From Sphaerisporangium flaviroseum (GTDB lineage: Bacteria; Actinomycetota; Actinomycetes; Streptosporangiales; Streptosporangiaceae), in NCBI RefSeq assembly GCF_039537005.1, contig NZ_BAAAZR010000010.1, forward strand, positions 124,001 to 188,000: DNA of 64,000 bases, read 5' to 3'. A model generated the notes under the pieces. It was not told where the DNA came from. It was given only the letters and a program-made list of their open reading frames with translations, and made no database searches. Position numbers and translations under genes: made by a program. Of the stretch, positions 1 through 7,853 are shown piece after piece. Position 1 is the first letter of the stretch. Each line of letters begins with the position of its first letter.

Positions 1-219
1 CGTGGCGGGATCGACCGTGGGGTGTACGGCGGTGACCGGCGCGGGCAGGTCGAACCAGCGGACGGCGGCGGTGGCGACGTCCGTGTCGAACACCCGCCCA
101 CGGGGGATGTCGACGAACCGCAGGCGGCCCGCGGCGTCGTCCCACACAATGCCCTCACAGTGGACGCCGGACACGTCCAGCCACGGGTGGGCGGCCAGGT
201 CGCCGCCGGCGTCCGGCAT
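1..219 (-). CDS. SMP-30/gluconolactonase-like protein, N-terminal part
   Basis: The gene starts at an ATG at 219 that overlaps the stop of the upstream epimerase gene (TGATG) and runs off the left edge, so only 73 N-terminal residues are visible. They read like the first blade of an SMP-30/gluconolactonase/LRE propeller: HCEGIVWDDAAGRLRFVDIP at residues 20-39, with Glu22 in the position of the family's first metal ligand. Members are calcium- or zinc-dependent lactonases acting on sugar lactones. The one-base overlap implies co-translation with the epimerase, which would suit a sugar or sugar-acid pathway. The rest of the active site lies outside the window, so the substrate cannot be judged. 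Confidence 0.75.
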   Translation of the reverse strand, partial: MPDAGGDLAAHPWLDVSGVHCEGIVWDDAAGRLRFVDIPRGRVFDTDVATAAVRWFDLPAPVTAVHPTVDPAT

Positions 220-1238
220 CACGGCGCCTGCGGCGCGAGCGCCGCCACGGCGAGGCGGTGCCCCTCGACCAGCCGGGCCAGTATCGCGTCGGTCGCGGGG
301 TCGGGCCGGGTCTGGTCGGTGTGGGCGGAACGCCAGCCGGACAACCGCCGGGCGCCGGCCGACCAGGTGATCGTCGGGTTGAACGCGGGGACGAACCGCT
401 TGATCTTGGTGTTGTCGAACACCGCGCTGTGCTGCAGGTCGCCCACGATCAGGTCGGACCAGAACCAGTCGGGGGCCACGATCGGCAGGAACTCCGAGGG
501 CAGGTGCAGGAGCCGGGCCGGGGTCCCCGACACCCGCCCGACGATGTCGTAGATCTCGTTCCAGCTCAGCACCTCGTTGGAGGTGATGTGGAAGTCCTCC
601 CCGACGGCCTGCCAGTTGCCGATCAGGCCGACGAGGCCGACGGCGAAGTCCCGCGCGTGCGTCAGGGTCCACAGGCTGGTGCCGTCGCCGGGCACGACCA
701 GCTCGTCACCGCGCGCGATCCGGTCCCAGGCTGTCCAGTCACCGGGCAGCGGCGGGTTCGCGTCGTCGTAGGTGTGCGACGGCCGCACGATGGTGACCGG
801 GAAGTCGCGCTCCTCGTACGCGCGGCGCAGGACGTCCTCGGCGGCGATCTTGTCCTGGGCGTAGGCCAGGTAGGGATTGCGCCGGGTGGTGGACTCCACG
901 AACGGCACCTGCCGCACCGGCTTGTGGTAGACCGAGGCGGAGCTGATGTGGATGTACTGACCCGTGCGGCCTTCGAACAGGTCCACCGCCGCCGAGGCGT
1001 CCTTGGCGCCGTAGCCGAGGAAGTTGACCACGCAGTCGAACGTCGCGCCGGCGAGGGCGCCACGCATGGACTCCGTGTCCTGGACGTCACCGGTGATCAC
1101 GGTGACGCCGGCCGGTAGGGGCCGGCGGGCCGCGGTGCGGCCGCGGTTCAGGACGTGGACGTCCAGGCCCTGGCGCACCGACTCGGCCACGCAGGCCGAG
1201 CTGATCGTGCCGGTGCCGCCGATATGGAGGACCTTCAT
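219..1238 (-). CDS. NAD-dependent epimerase/dehydratase (extended SDR)
   Basis: 339 residues. The N-terminal Rossmann motif GGTGTIS (residues 8-14) binds NAD(P). Residues around 105-130 carry the SSASVY segment and a catalytic YAQDK (YxxxK) motif, so the protein looks enzymatically intact. It belongs to the atypical extended SDRs that resemble NAD-dependent sugar epimerases or CSP41-like proteins. The reaction is probably oxidation or epimerisation of a nucleotide sugar or related carbohydrate, in the cytoplasm. It overlaps the downstream gluconolactonase-like gene by one base and is the first gene of that unit. The ATG is preceded by a weak purine stretch only. The substrate cannot be deduced from the sequence. 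Confidence 0.85.
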   Translation of the reverse strand: MKVLHIGGTGTISSACVAESVRQGLDVHVLNRGRTAARRPLPAGVTVITGDVQDTESMRGALAGATFDCVVNFLGYGAKDASAAVDLFEGRTGQYIHISSASVYHKPVRQVPFVESTTRRNPYLAYAQDKIAAEDVLRRAYEERDFPVTIVRPSHTYDDANPPLPGDWTAWDRIARGDELVVPGDGTSLWTLTHARDFAVGLVGLIGNWQAVGEDFHITSNEVLSWNEIYDIVGRVSGTPARLLHLPSEFLPIVAPDWFWSDLIVGDLQHSAVFDNTKIKRFVPAFNPTITWSAGARRLSGWRSAHTDQTRPDPATDAILARLVEGHRLAVAALAPQAP

Positions 1239-1267
1239 GCCGGACTCCAGCTTGGTGGGGATGGGGA

Positions 1268-1482
1268 TCAGCTACGTGACTTGCCGGCGTACCAGTCCTC
1301 GAACCCGTTCTCTACGCCGGGTCGAAGACGATCTCCTGCGGCGCGTGGGTACGGAAGATCTGGAACCTGTCGGCCGAATCCATCTCGAGCGCGTCCACCA
1401 GCGCCTGATGGATCCCGTCGCCGATCCGCTCGCCCAGCCGCTCGGCGAGGGAACGCTCTAGGTCGATCTGCACCAGAGGCAC
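1268..1482 (-). pseudogene. Tautomerase-family pseudogene with internal deletion
   Basis: A GTG at 1482 follows a good ribosome binding site (GGAG eight bases upstream) and opens VPLVQIDLERSLAERLGERI..., with the Pro at position 2 that becomes the catalytic N-terminal proline of 4-oxalocrotonate-type tautomerases. The frame reads about 56 family-like residues up to ...QEIVFDPA and then hits a stop at 1312. In another frame the next bases encode ENGFEDWYAGKSRS and a stop at 1268, which resembles the C-terminal ENGxEDW motif of the same family. The middle of a usual ~130-residue protein is missing. I read this as an internal deletion plus frameshift; the N-terminal part could still be made as a short peptide. 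Confidence 0.55.
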
Positions 1483-1863
1483 CTGGTTGACTCCTTCCAC
1501 GGAGGGATGCGAGAGAAACTTTCGACCAGTCTCCGAAACATCGCTAAGAATCCACAACGTAGAGCGGCCGGTCGTCGAACGTCAAGGGCAAGGAGGTGCG
1601 AAAAAGGCCAGTCTGCCCGTATTTTTGCCTGTCGGGACGACCCAGACGGCGAGTACCGCATGCCGATAGTTTCGATTAACTTTCGGTCCCAGATCGACTA
1701 CCGTGGATCTCCTCTCTCGCGCACCACCTTCCGCGACCAGCTGACCGCCGGCTGAGCGGGGAGATCCCGCGGGCGCCGTGAGGGTGAGCTCAGGGCCCAC
1801 CCCTACCGGGAAGCGGGGCGATGCCCGATCCGCAGGTGACCGCCTCAGCCCTGACGTCGAGCC
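1483..1863. other. Intergenic stretch, no gene recognised
   Basis: About 380 bases between two decayed genes. Open frames exist on both strands, but their composition lacks the strong G/C third-position bias of real genes here. I see no tRNA, terminator or clear promoter. It may hold the promoters of the flanking pseudogenes. Confidence 0.4.
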
Positions 1864-2270
1864 ATGACGATCAAGGGAAATACTCCTACCGCCCCGCGCT
1901 CCGGCTCTCTGGCGCGTGGGGCGGCCGCCGGGGTGCTCACCGGCGGCCTGCTGGCCGGCACCTCGTGGCGGCCACGGGAGCGGGGACCACCGGGGGGGAA
2001 GAGGCCGCGGGGACGGGCCGAGGACGACTGGTGTCCGCCACGCATCGCCGGGATTGGACGCCGCGGGTACCGGTCCGCCTCTACCTGATCGAGGGGGACG
2101 AGCAGGTGGTGAACTCCAACACCTTCCGCTGCCGCGCCGCCCTGCCGGCACGAGGCGTCAAGCCGTCAGTGGTCAAGGTGGGCCCCTTGAAGTTCCAGGG
2201 ATCCAAGCACCTCGGCTCCAACGTCACCGCCGCGGCGGCCACGGTGCGATGGTTCAACCGGCTACCGTGA
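1864..2270 (+). pseudogene. Secreted alpha/beta-hydrolase-like pseudogene, frameshifted and internally deleted
   Basis: From the ATG at 1864 the frame encodes a signal-peptide-like start (charged residues, then AAAGVLTGGLLAGT) and loses coding character near 1960. A different frame then becomes strongly coding to the stop at 2270: VPVRLYLIEGDEQVVNSNTF, ... GVKPSVVKVGPLKFQGSKHL, then GSNVTAAAATVRWFNR. This resembles the C-terminal end of a secreted alpha/beta hydrolase, with an acidic turn and a late His (KHLGS) where the catalytic Asp and His would sit. The nucleophile region is absent. I infer fusion of signal peptide and C-terminus by an internal deletion that shifted the frame. A sequencing error alone would not explain the short length. 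Confidence 0.4.
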
Positions 2271-2361
2271 CCTGCCCCGCGCGGTCGGGATTCGGATCGT
2301 CGCAGGAATTCTGTGGCGCAGTGTGAACGTGCCCGTCGTGGAAACGGAGAAACGAGCCGGA

Positions 2362-2754
2362 TCAGCGGTCGAACCACGCCGAAGCGGCGGGGCGCGAGAG
2401 CAGGATCACGACGATGACCGGCAGAATCACGTTGAACAGGCTGGTGACCGTGAAGTCGGACGCCACGTTGTACCCCCAGTCGAGGATCAGGAGGCCTTCG
2501 ACCACGAAAGCGGTGATGCGCACCCATCGTCTGCGTGAAGGGTAGCGGGCCGCCAGCACGCCGAGCAGGATCGTGGTCACGATGCCGAGGCCGAGAAGCA
2601 GGAGCAGCCCTCCACCGCTGAGGTCGATCGCGCTGGTGAGGGCGAAGCCGAGGAGCACCAGCGCGAGCAGCGACAACGCCACCTGCACCCACATGACCCA
2701 CCGCGCGGTCGTCACTTCGCGCGGCATCAGATCGACCTTGTGCGGCTCGGACAT
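2362..2754 (-). CDS. Small four-helix membrane protein, unknown function
   Basis: 130 residues with about four hydrophobic segments, roughly 20-45, 50-70, 83-100 and 104-122, and short charged loops (RYPSRRRW near 72-78). The N-terminus MSEPHKVDLMPREV is hydrophilic and probably cytoplasmic. The ATG follows GAGAGG about six bases upstream. Codon use is typical of the chromosome, so the gene looks intact. It resembles many uncharacterised actinobacterial integral membrane proteins; I recognise no functional motif. It stands alone, about 410 bases downstream of the repeat-peptide gene on the same strand. Confidence 0.75.
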   Translation of the reverse strand: MSEPHKVDLMPREVTTARWVMWVQVALSLLALVLLGFALTSAIDLSGGGLLLLLGLGIVTTILLGVLAARYPSRRRWVRITAFVVEGLLILDWGYNVASDFTVTSLFNVILPVIVVILLSRPAASAWFDR

Positions 2755-3168
2755 GGGAACCTCTCGGGGGCTGGAGAGATCGATGTCGACCGAGCATAGG
2801 CGATCACCGGTCCACCCGTCACCGATGTGGCCGGCGGCGGCACTCGGAACGCCGGTACGTCAAACCCTGCAACGGCTGGTCAGGAGATTCATGCGGCCGC
2901 GCGCGGACGCCTGATACGGCGGAGGAGCGGATCTGGGAGAGGGCCGTGTACGGCGGGAGGGCCGGGGCTGCGGGCCGCTGATCGGTGGTCCGCAGGTCGG
3001 CCGGGCCGGGCGGGAAACGCCTCGGCTTCACCTGGCCGCCGGGATGCTCGCCGATGCCATCGAAGCGAATGCGGATGGTCTCAATCGGCCGGCTGGAGCC
3101 TGTTCAGTTCTGTCGAGCTGTTCTGATCGTTACGCTGATATTCTGATTTATCCGGATGTTTTTGATTC
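2755..3168. other. Intergenic stretch downstream of repeat-peptide gene
   Basis: About 410 bases with no convincing gene. Read on the minus strand just after the peptide stop, the motif ATCAG recurs three times within about 25 bases (near 3127-3152) in an A/T-rich context unusual for this genome. No strong hairpin is seen. The remainder (2850-3100) is high-GC sequence without clear coding periodicity, possibly gene debris. Confidence 0.35.
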
Positions 3169-3285
3169 TTAGTCCCAAGTCGTTCCCGCAGCGCGGGAGT
3201 AGCCGTCCCAGGTGGTTCCCGCGGTGCGGGAGAAGCTGTCCCAGGTGGTGCCGGCGGAGCGGTTGAAGGCGGTGGAGTTCGTCAT
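3169..3285 (-). CDS. 38-residue triple-repeat peptide (AGTTWD repeats)
   Basis: The ATG at 3285, preceded by GAGACGAGAA, encodes MTNST followed by three contiguous 11-residue repeats and a TAA stop: AFNRSAGTTWD (3238-3270), SFSRTAGTTWD (3205-3237), GYSRAAGTTWD (3172-3204). The pattern is [ASG][FY][NS]R[STA]AGTTWD. The six invariant residues are encoded with silent differences between repeats in four of six codons (Ala GCC/GCG/GCG, Gly GGC/GGA/GGA, Thr ACC/ACC/ACG, Thr ACC/ACC/ACT), which argues for selection on the peptide. I recognise no family. It could be a multi-core ribosomal peptide precursor, a structural or binding peptide, or a signal. No maturation enzyme is adjacent. An inverted repeat lies just upstream. 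Confidence 0.6.
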   Translation of the reverse strand: MTNSTAFNRSAGTTWDSFSRTAGTTWDGYSRAAGTTWD

Positions 3286-3310
3286 TTCTCGTCTCTTTTC
3301 GTGTGGCTTT

Positions 3311-3332
3311 GTGTTTGTCCTTGCACAAACAA
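3311..3332. promoter_or_regulatory. Inverted repeat upstream of repeat-peptide gene
   Basis: On the minus strand GTTTGT is separated by GCAAGG from ACAAAC, a perfect 6-bp inverted repeat with partial extension outward. It sits 26 bases upstream of the peptide ATG, in an A/T-rich pocket. It could be an operator or a leader hairpin. No experimental analogue is known to me. Confidence 0.35.
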
Positions 3333-3808
3333 CTCTGCGGTTTCGAGAGCCCGAGAACCAGATGAATGGACGGCAGCAAGTTGCCCTCCCCTGACCACTT
3401 CCTGCCACCGCAGGACGGCGCCTGTTCCGCGAGCGGCGTCATCGCGGGTCAGGACGCCGAAGCGGGGTCGCGCCGCTGGTGGCCGACCCGATGGCGGCGC
3501 GGCATTCGGGGCGGGGCGGCACTGGCGCGTCCGGCGAACCGGCCGTCGAGGGGAGGGCGCCGGCGCGGAATCCGCGCCGCACCTTGACCCCGCACGTGCG
3601 CCGTGGCACCCCGTCGTACGCAGATGTCGGGAAATGGCGAAAATGTACCTCGCCGTACTCCGCTGGAGTGGCGCCGAACTGGACCCTGTGTGGAGGTCGG
3701 ATATGCCGTTATTGTTTTTCAGCGATGATGGATCGATTATGAATCGGCCACGCCATTTTCTGAACTCGCGCCATCCCCGCCAAGGGTCACGTATCGGGCA
3801 TCACCGGA
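3333..3808. other. Intergenic stretch, no gene recognised
   Basis: About 475 bases of mixed composition with no frame showing sustained G/C third-position bias. It lies between the repeat peptide and an NTPase remnant and is probably degraded sequence. It must hold the promoter of the repeat-peptide gene. Confidence 0.35.
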
Positions 3809-4020
3809 ATGCCGGGATTTCCCGCGCTCGCGGAGGCCTTCACCACGCGGCGGCTGATGGTGACCAGCGGTGACAGTGTCGAACCGGCCCACGACGTGTT
3901 GTTGCGCGCCTGGCCGGCCGGCTGCAGGCCGACCAGGATCACCGCATCCTCTACAGCCGACTCCGGGAGGAAGCCGAAGACTGGTGCCGGCGACGGGGAT
4001 CGAGCGGCCGGGCTCATCTT
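3809..4020 (+). pseudogene. Remnant of a STAND-type NTPase (WD40/BTAD-associated)
   Basis: One frame reads MPGFPALAEAFTTRRLMVTS... SVEPAHDVLLRAWP; a second frame, beginning at 3922, continues LQADQDHRILYSRLREEAED WCRRRG. Together they match the segment after the NTPase domain in actinobacterial nSTAND/WD40 or transcriptional activator proteins, typically written ...VEVAHEALLRAWPRLRGWL... followed by a helical stretch. A few residues and the frame are lost between the two parts, and nothing of the nucleotide-binding domain or of any downstream repeats is visible. The fragment runs into the 3' end of the convergent ligase gene. It is a decayed relic and no function is expected. Confidence 0.5.
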
Positions 4021-5516
4021 CTCCGGGGGTGCGGGGCGGTCGCGTCCAGGGGGAGGCCGATGGTGCGTTTGAGGATCTTGCCGGTGGGGCTCATGGGCAG
4101 CTCGTCGGCGAACGCGATGTGGCGAGGGTACTTGTAGGCGGCCATCCGCTCCTCCACGAAGGCGCGCAGGCCGTCGGGCTCGACCGGCGTGCGCAGCACC
4201 ACCACGGCCGCGACCTCCTCCCCGAGTTCCGGATGGGGAACCCCGATGACCGCCGCCTGCCGCACGGCGGGGTGCTCGTACAGGACCTCCTCCACCTCCC
4301 GGGGATACACGGTGCGGCCACCCCGGATGATCACATCGCGGCGGCGGTCGACCAGGAAGAAGAACCCGTCGTCGTCGACCCTGCCGAGGTCACCGGTGTG
4401 GAACCATCCGTCATGGATCGTCTCCGCGGTCGCGGCGGGATTGTTCCAGTAGCCCTTCATCACGTTGGGACCCCGGATGACGATCTCGCCGACATGGCCG
4501 CACGGAACCTCGCGGTCGAGTTCGTCGACCACCCTCATCTCGACGTCCTTGATGGGCCAGCCGATGGACCCGGGCCTGCGTCCGGGGCCGGCGCGGTTGG
4601 TCGCGGCGACCGGGGAGGTCTCGCTGAGGCCGTACCCTTCCACGATCGAGCAGCCGAACCGCGTCTCGTACGCCCGCAGCACGTCGAGCGGGAGCGGGGC
4701 GCCGCCGGACACGCACAGGCGCAGCAGCGACATGTCGGAGGCGCCGGGGTGGTCGAGCAAGGCGATGTACATCGTCGGCACGCCCTGGAACACCGTGACC
4801 CCGTCGCGGCGGATCACCTCCAGCGCCCGGCCGGGCTCGAAGCGCGGCAGCAGCGTGAGCCGCGCGCCGGCGTGGACGCTCGCGTTGAGCGAGCAGGTCT
4901 GCCCGAAGGTGTGGTAGAGCGGAAGCGCTCCGAGGACGACGTCGTCCACCCCGAGGGCGTGCATGCGGGCCACCGTCGTGGCGTTGCTCACGAGGTTGGC
5001 GTGGGTCAGCTCGATGCCCTTGGCCCGGCCGGTGGTCCCCGAGGTGTAGTGGATGACCGCGGTGTCGTCGGCCGACCGCGAGACGATCTCGTGTTCGGCG
5101 GCCACGCCGCGCAGCAGCCGGCGGAACTCCTCGGGCACCACGAAGAAGCAGTCGGCGCCGGTGCCCGAGGTGCCGGCCTCGGCGGTCTCGGCGAACGCGT
5201 GCCAGGCGATCAGCAGCCGGGCCCCGCAGTCGCCGACGTAGGAGGCGATCTCCCGTCTCTTCAGCAACGGGTCGAGCGGGACGACCACGGCGCCGATCCG
5301 CAGAACCCCGTAGTAGATGACGGCGAACTCCGGCACGTTCGGCAACATGACCGCCACCCGGTCGCCGGCGCCGATCCCACGGCGCCGCAGCAGCGCCGCG
5401 ACGCGCGCGCTCATCAGCTCCAGCGCACCGTAGGTGATCTCCGCCTCGTCGAGCGTGACGACCGCTCTCCCGGTGAGCCGCCCGGCGGTGGCAGGGAGCC
5501 GGTCAGCGAGATTCAT
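4014..5516 (-). CDS. Class I adenylate-forming acyl-CoA ligase
   Basis: About 500 residues from the ATG at 5516, whose MNLADRLPATAG matches the usual family start; an in-frame start 12 codons earlier is possible. The P-loop motif YTSGTTGRAKGIELTH is present, followed by GYGLSETSPV (A5), WFHTGDLGRVDDDGFFFLVDR (A7/A8) and the C-terminal catalytic lysine in SPTGKILKR. The protein should activate a carboxylic acid as an acyl-AMP and transfer it to CoA. Family members with this layout act on medium/long-chain or aromatic acids; the substrate is not readable. It overlaps the end of the PucR gene by 14 bases and lies next to the liv-type transporter, which suggests uptake and CoA activation of the same acid. 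Confidence 0.88.
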   Translation of the reverse strand: MNLADRLPATAGRLTGRAVVTLDEAEITYGALELMSARVAALLRRRGIGAGDRVAVMLPNVPEFAVIYYGVLRIGAVVVPLDPLLKRREIASYVGDCGARLLIAWHAFAETAEAGTSGTGADCFFVVPEEFRRLLRGVAAEHEIVSRSADDTAVIHYTSGTTGRAKGIELTHANLVSNATTVARMHALGVDDVVLGALPLYHTFGQTCSLNASVHAGARLTLLPRFEPGRALEVIRRDGVTVFQGVPTMYIALLDHPGASDMSLLRLCVSGGAPLPLDVLRAYETRFGCSIVEGYGLSETSPVAATNRAGPGRRPGSIGWPIKDVEMRVVDELDREVPCGHVGEIVIRGPNVMKGYWNNPAATAETIHDGWFHTGDLGRVDDDGFFFLVDRRRDVIIRGGRTVYPREVEEVLYEHPAVRQAAVIGVPHPELGEEVAAVVVLRTPVEPDGLRAFVEERMAAYKYPRHIAFADELPMSPTGKILKRTIGLPLDATAPHPRRR

Positions 5517-6918
5517 GGGAATGACCGTACGTCTGGCTTCCACGGCTCTCATTGGTCGCGGTGGCCAGTCTTTTCCGTTCGGGATTGGTGCCCGGCGACA
5601 GCGTGTCGTGAAGCGCGATGGCGACGAGCAGATCGACGAGGTCGTTGATCCGGCGCAGATTGCGCCCGGTGCGCTCCCGGATCCGGCGCAGCCGGTACTG
5701 GGCGGTGTTGGGATGGATCTGCAATCGCTCCGCGCAGGCGCGCAGGTTCAGGTCGGCGGCGGCGAAGGCCCGGATGGTGGCCGTGAGCACCCCGCCGCAC
5801 GCTCGGTCCTCGGCAAGCAGCGCGGTGATCCGCGGATCGACCAGGTGCCGGGCGGTGTCGTCCGCCTTCAGCGCCAGGTACTGGAAGGGCGTGATCCTCG
5901 GCAGGGCCGCCACCCCTCCCTCCTCGGGCAGGAACTCAAGGACGGTGCGAGCCTCCTCGTAGGCCTGCGGGATCTGGGCGATGCCGGCGATCACGGTGCT
6001 GACGCCCATGGCGAGGACGATCCCCTCGCCGAGGAGGTTCTCCCGCACCGCCTGCAGCCGGTCGCACATCTCCTCCGGATCGGCGCCCGGGCCGAGCGCG
6101 GGGATGGCCACGATCTCCGACTGGCGCACGACAGACAGCGTCCTGGTGCCGTTCGCTCCGGTCCGGGCGATCGCCGCGCATGCCGCGTGCCGCGCGTCGG
6201 CGCCGCGGCCCGGGCCCGTCGGCACGGACTCTCCACCCGGTCTGGCGGTACCCGGCAGCAGGATCGCGATCAACACGAGCAGCGGCGTGCGGGAGTCGGG
6301 GCCGAGGCCATGCGCCTGGGCCGCGGCCAGTTGCCGGCCGCGCATGGTCGTGTTCCCGGCTAGGAGGGTCTCCAGCAGGTCCCTGCTCTCGCGCACCGCC
6401 TCGGCGGCGGCGTACTGCTGGAACTCCATGTACGCGTTGGCCGCGTGGGTGCTGGCGAAGTCGCAGCAGTGCATCAGCGGGCCGGCCAGCGAGAGCGCGG
6501 CCTCATGGCCGGCGGACGAGCCGCCGGCGCGCTTGACCACCGACTCCCACAGCACCTGCCGGCCGACGTGGAAGGCGTTGATGTAGTCGGCCAGGGCGAC
6601 CCCGGCCCGCGCCCGCCGCATCGCCGCCCGTCGGGTGAAGGCGAAGTCGTTGAGCGTCACCGTGCGGTCTTCGAACAGGACGGCCAGCTTGCTGCGGTAG
6701 TGCTTGGCCACCTGGTCTCGTACGTCGGCGTGGAACACCTCGTCCTGAGCCGCGTACGCGGGGATCTCGGCCCGCATCGTGCCGGCCGCGGTGTCGGCCA
6801 GCGCGTCTAGATCGTTGAGGAGTTCGGAAAGGATACGTACGCGTTCAGCGCGGACCGCTTCCGCATCGGTGAGTGTCACCGTCGTCCTTAAGCCACTGGA
6901 CATGTCGGGATGATCCAT
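5503..6918 (-). CDS. PucR/CdaR-family transcriptional regulator
   Basis: 471 residues. The N-terminal ~170 residues are helical (RsbR/PucR-type sensory region), the middle holds a GGDEF-like CdaR domain, and residues ~395-445 form the family's C-terminal helix-turn-helix, with ADLNLRACAERLQIHPNTAQ followed by YRLRRIRERTGR. Such regulators usually respond to a metabolite of the pathway encoded next door. The gene is the first of a two-gene unit with the acyl-CoA ligase and is divergent from the liv operon across 176 bases. It is therefore a good candidate to control both. The last ~25 residues (after NPERKRLATATN) are an unusual hydrophilic tail overlapping the ligase start. Confidence 0.88.
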   Translation of the reverse strand: MDHPDMSSGLRTTVTLTDAEAVRAERVRILSELLNDLDALADTAAGTMRAEIPAYAAQDEVFHADVRDQVAKHYRSKLAVLFEDRTVTLNDFAFTRRAAMRRARAGVALADYINAFHVGRQVLWESVVKRAGGSSAGHEAALSLAGPLMHCCDFASTHAANAYMEFQQYAAAEAVRESRDLLETLLAGNTTMRGRQLAAAQAHGLGPDSRTPLLVLIAILLPGTARPGGESVPTGPGRGADARHAACAAIARTGANGTRTLSVVRQSEIVAIPALGPGADPEEMCDRLQAVRENLLGEGIVLAMGVSTVIAGIAQIPQAYEEARTVLEFLPEEGGVAALPRITPFQYLALKADDTARHLVDPRITALLAEDRACGGVLTATIRAFAAADLNLRACAERLQIHPNTAQYRLRRIRERTGRNLRRINDLVDLLVAIALHDTLSPGTNPERKRLATATNESRGSQTYGHSHESR

Positions 6919-7056
6919 GGTTGTGGCCGGGCGGTCAACGGTTCGTAACCGGTCCGAGACACACCCTGTGCACGGCGGACAACACGCTTGTCACATTTTG
7001 GGTGGCCGCACCCAATGCGGTGGCTGACGGGCGGATTCTACGCTGACCACAACTTC

Positions 7057-7069
7057 AGAACATTGTTCT
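7057..7069. promoter_or_regulatory. Palindrome in pucR-liv divergent region
   Basis: AGAACA-T-TGTTCT is a perfect 6-bp inverted repeat around one base, located 25 bases before the livG start codon and about 140 bases from the regulator start. It is a candidate operator for the divergent PucR-type regulator or another regulator. Confidence 0.4.
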
Positions 7070-7094
7070 TCCGCTCGTGCGCCCAGGAGGCCGG

Positions 7095-7853
7095 ATGCTG
7101 GAGGTACACGATCTCAGCGTTCGCTTCGGCGGCATCACCGCACTGGACGGTGTGGGCTTCTCCGTACGGCGCGGCGAGATGGTCGGCCTCATCGGGCCGA
7201 ACGGCGCCGGCAAGACCACGTTGTTCAACTGCCTGACACGGCGGTACGACGCCGACGCGGGGACCGTCCAGTACGAGGGAGAGAACCTGCTGGCCGTACC
7301 GCCGCACGGCATCGCCGCGATGGGCATCGCGCGGACCTTCCAGAACCTCGGCCTGTTCCCGCACATGTCGGTGCGCGACAACGTGCTGGTCGGCGCCCAC
7401 CACCGAGGAGAGGCCGGTTTCCTCACCGCGGCACTGCGGCTGCCACGGGTACGCCGCGAGGAGGCCCGGCTCCGCGCCGAGACCGAAGCCGTGCTGGAGC
7501 GGCTGGCGCTGACCGGGGTCGCCGAGCACCCGGCGGCGGGGCTGCCGTTCGGCACGCTCAAGCGGGTCGAACTGGCTCGGGCGCTGGTCGGCGGCCCCAA
7601 GCTGCTGTTGCTGGACGAACCCGTCAACGGGCTCAACTCCGGGGAGGTCGAGGAGTTCTCCGGCACCCTTCGCGCCATCCGCCAGGAGTTCGACGTGACG
7701 ATGGTCGTGGTCGAGCACCACATGGGCTTCGTCATGGGGATCTGCGAGCGCATCGTCTGCCTGAACTTCGGCCGAAAGATCGCAGAAGGGCCGCCCGCGG
7801 AGATCCAGCGCGATCCCGGGGTCATGCAGGCATACCTGGGGACGGCCGTATGA
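7095..7853 (+). CDS. livG: HAAT-family ABC transporter ATPase (LivG-like)
   Basis: 252 residues from the ATG at 7095, chosen because AGGAGG lies six bases upstream; a GTG at 7077 is in frame but lacks such a site. Walker A is GPNGAGKTTLFN, the family-type signature LPFGTLKRVELARAL replaces LSGGQ as usual in LivG, and Walker B is LLLLDEPVNGL. A late EHHMGFVMGICERIVCLNFG motif with the H-loop is typical of LivG. It powers uptake of branched-chain amino acids or similar hydrophobic/aromatic acids together with LivF, LivH, LivM and the lipoprotein encoded downstream. Its stop overlaps the livF start (ATGA). Confidence 0.9.
   Translation: MLEVHDLSVRFGGITALDGVGFSVRRGEMVGLIGPNGAGKTTLFNCLTRRYDADAGTVQYEGENLLAVPPHGIAAMGIARTFQNLGLFPHMSVRDNVLVGAHHRGEAGFLTAALRLPRVRREEARLRAETEAVLERLALTGVAEHPAAGLPFGTLKRVELARALVGGPKLLLLDEPVNGLNSGEVEEFSGTLRAIRQEFDVTMVVVEHHMGFVMGICERIVCLNFGRKIAEGPPAEIQRDPGVMQAYLGTAV

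Noticed and set aside
3169..3270. CRISPR-like or other direct-repeat array
   Set aside because: The 33-base repeats are contiguous, in frame and without spacers, so they are coding repeats. No CRISPR array or cas gene was seen anywhere in the window.
3169..3285. Trp-attenuator leader peptide
   Set aside because: The three Trp codons are spread one per repeat, not clustered, and no tryptophan biosynthesis gene follows.
3870..5648. Long open frame antisense to the acyl-CoA ligase
   Set aside because: The ligase on the other strand has all family motifs; the antisense frame is low-complexity Gly/Arg/Asp/Val and results from high GC at codon third positions.
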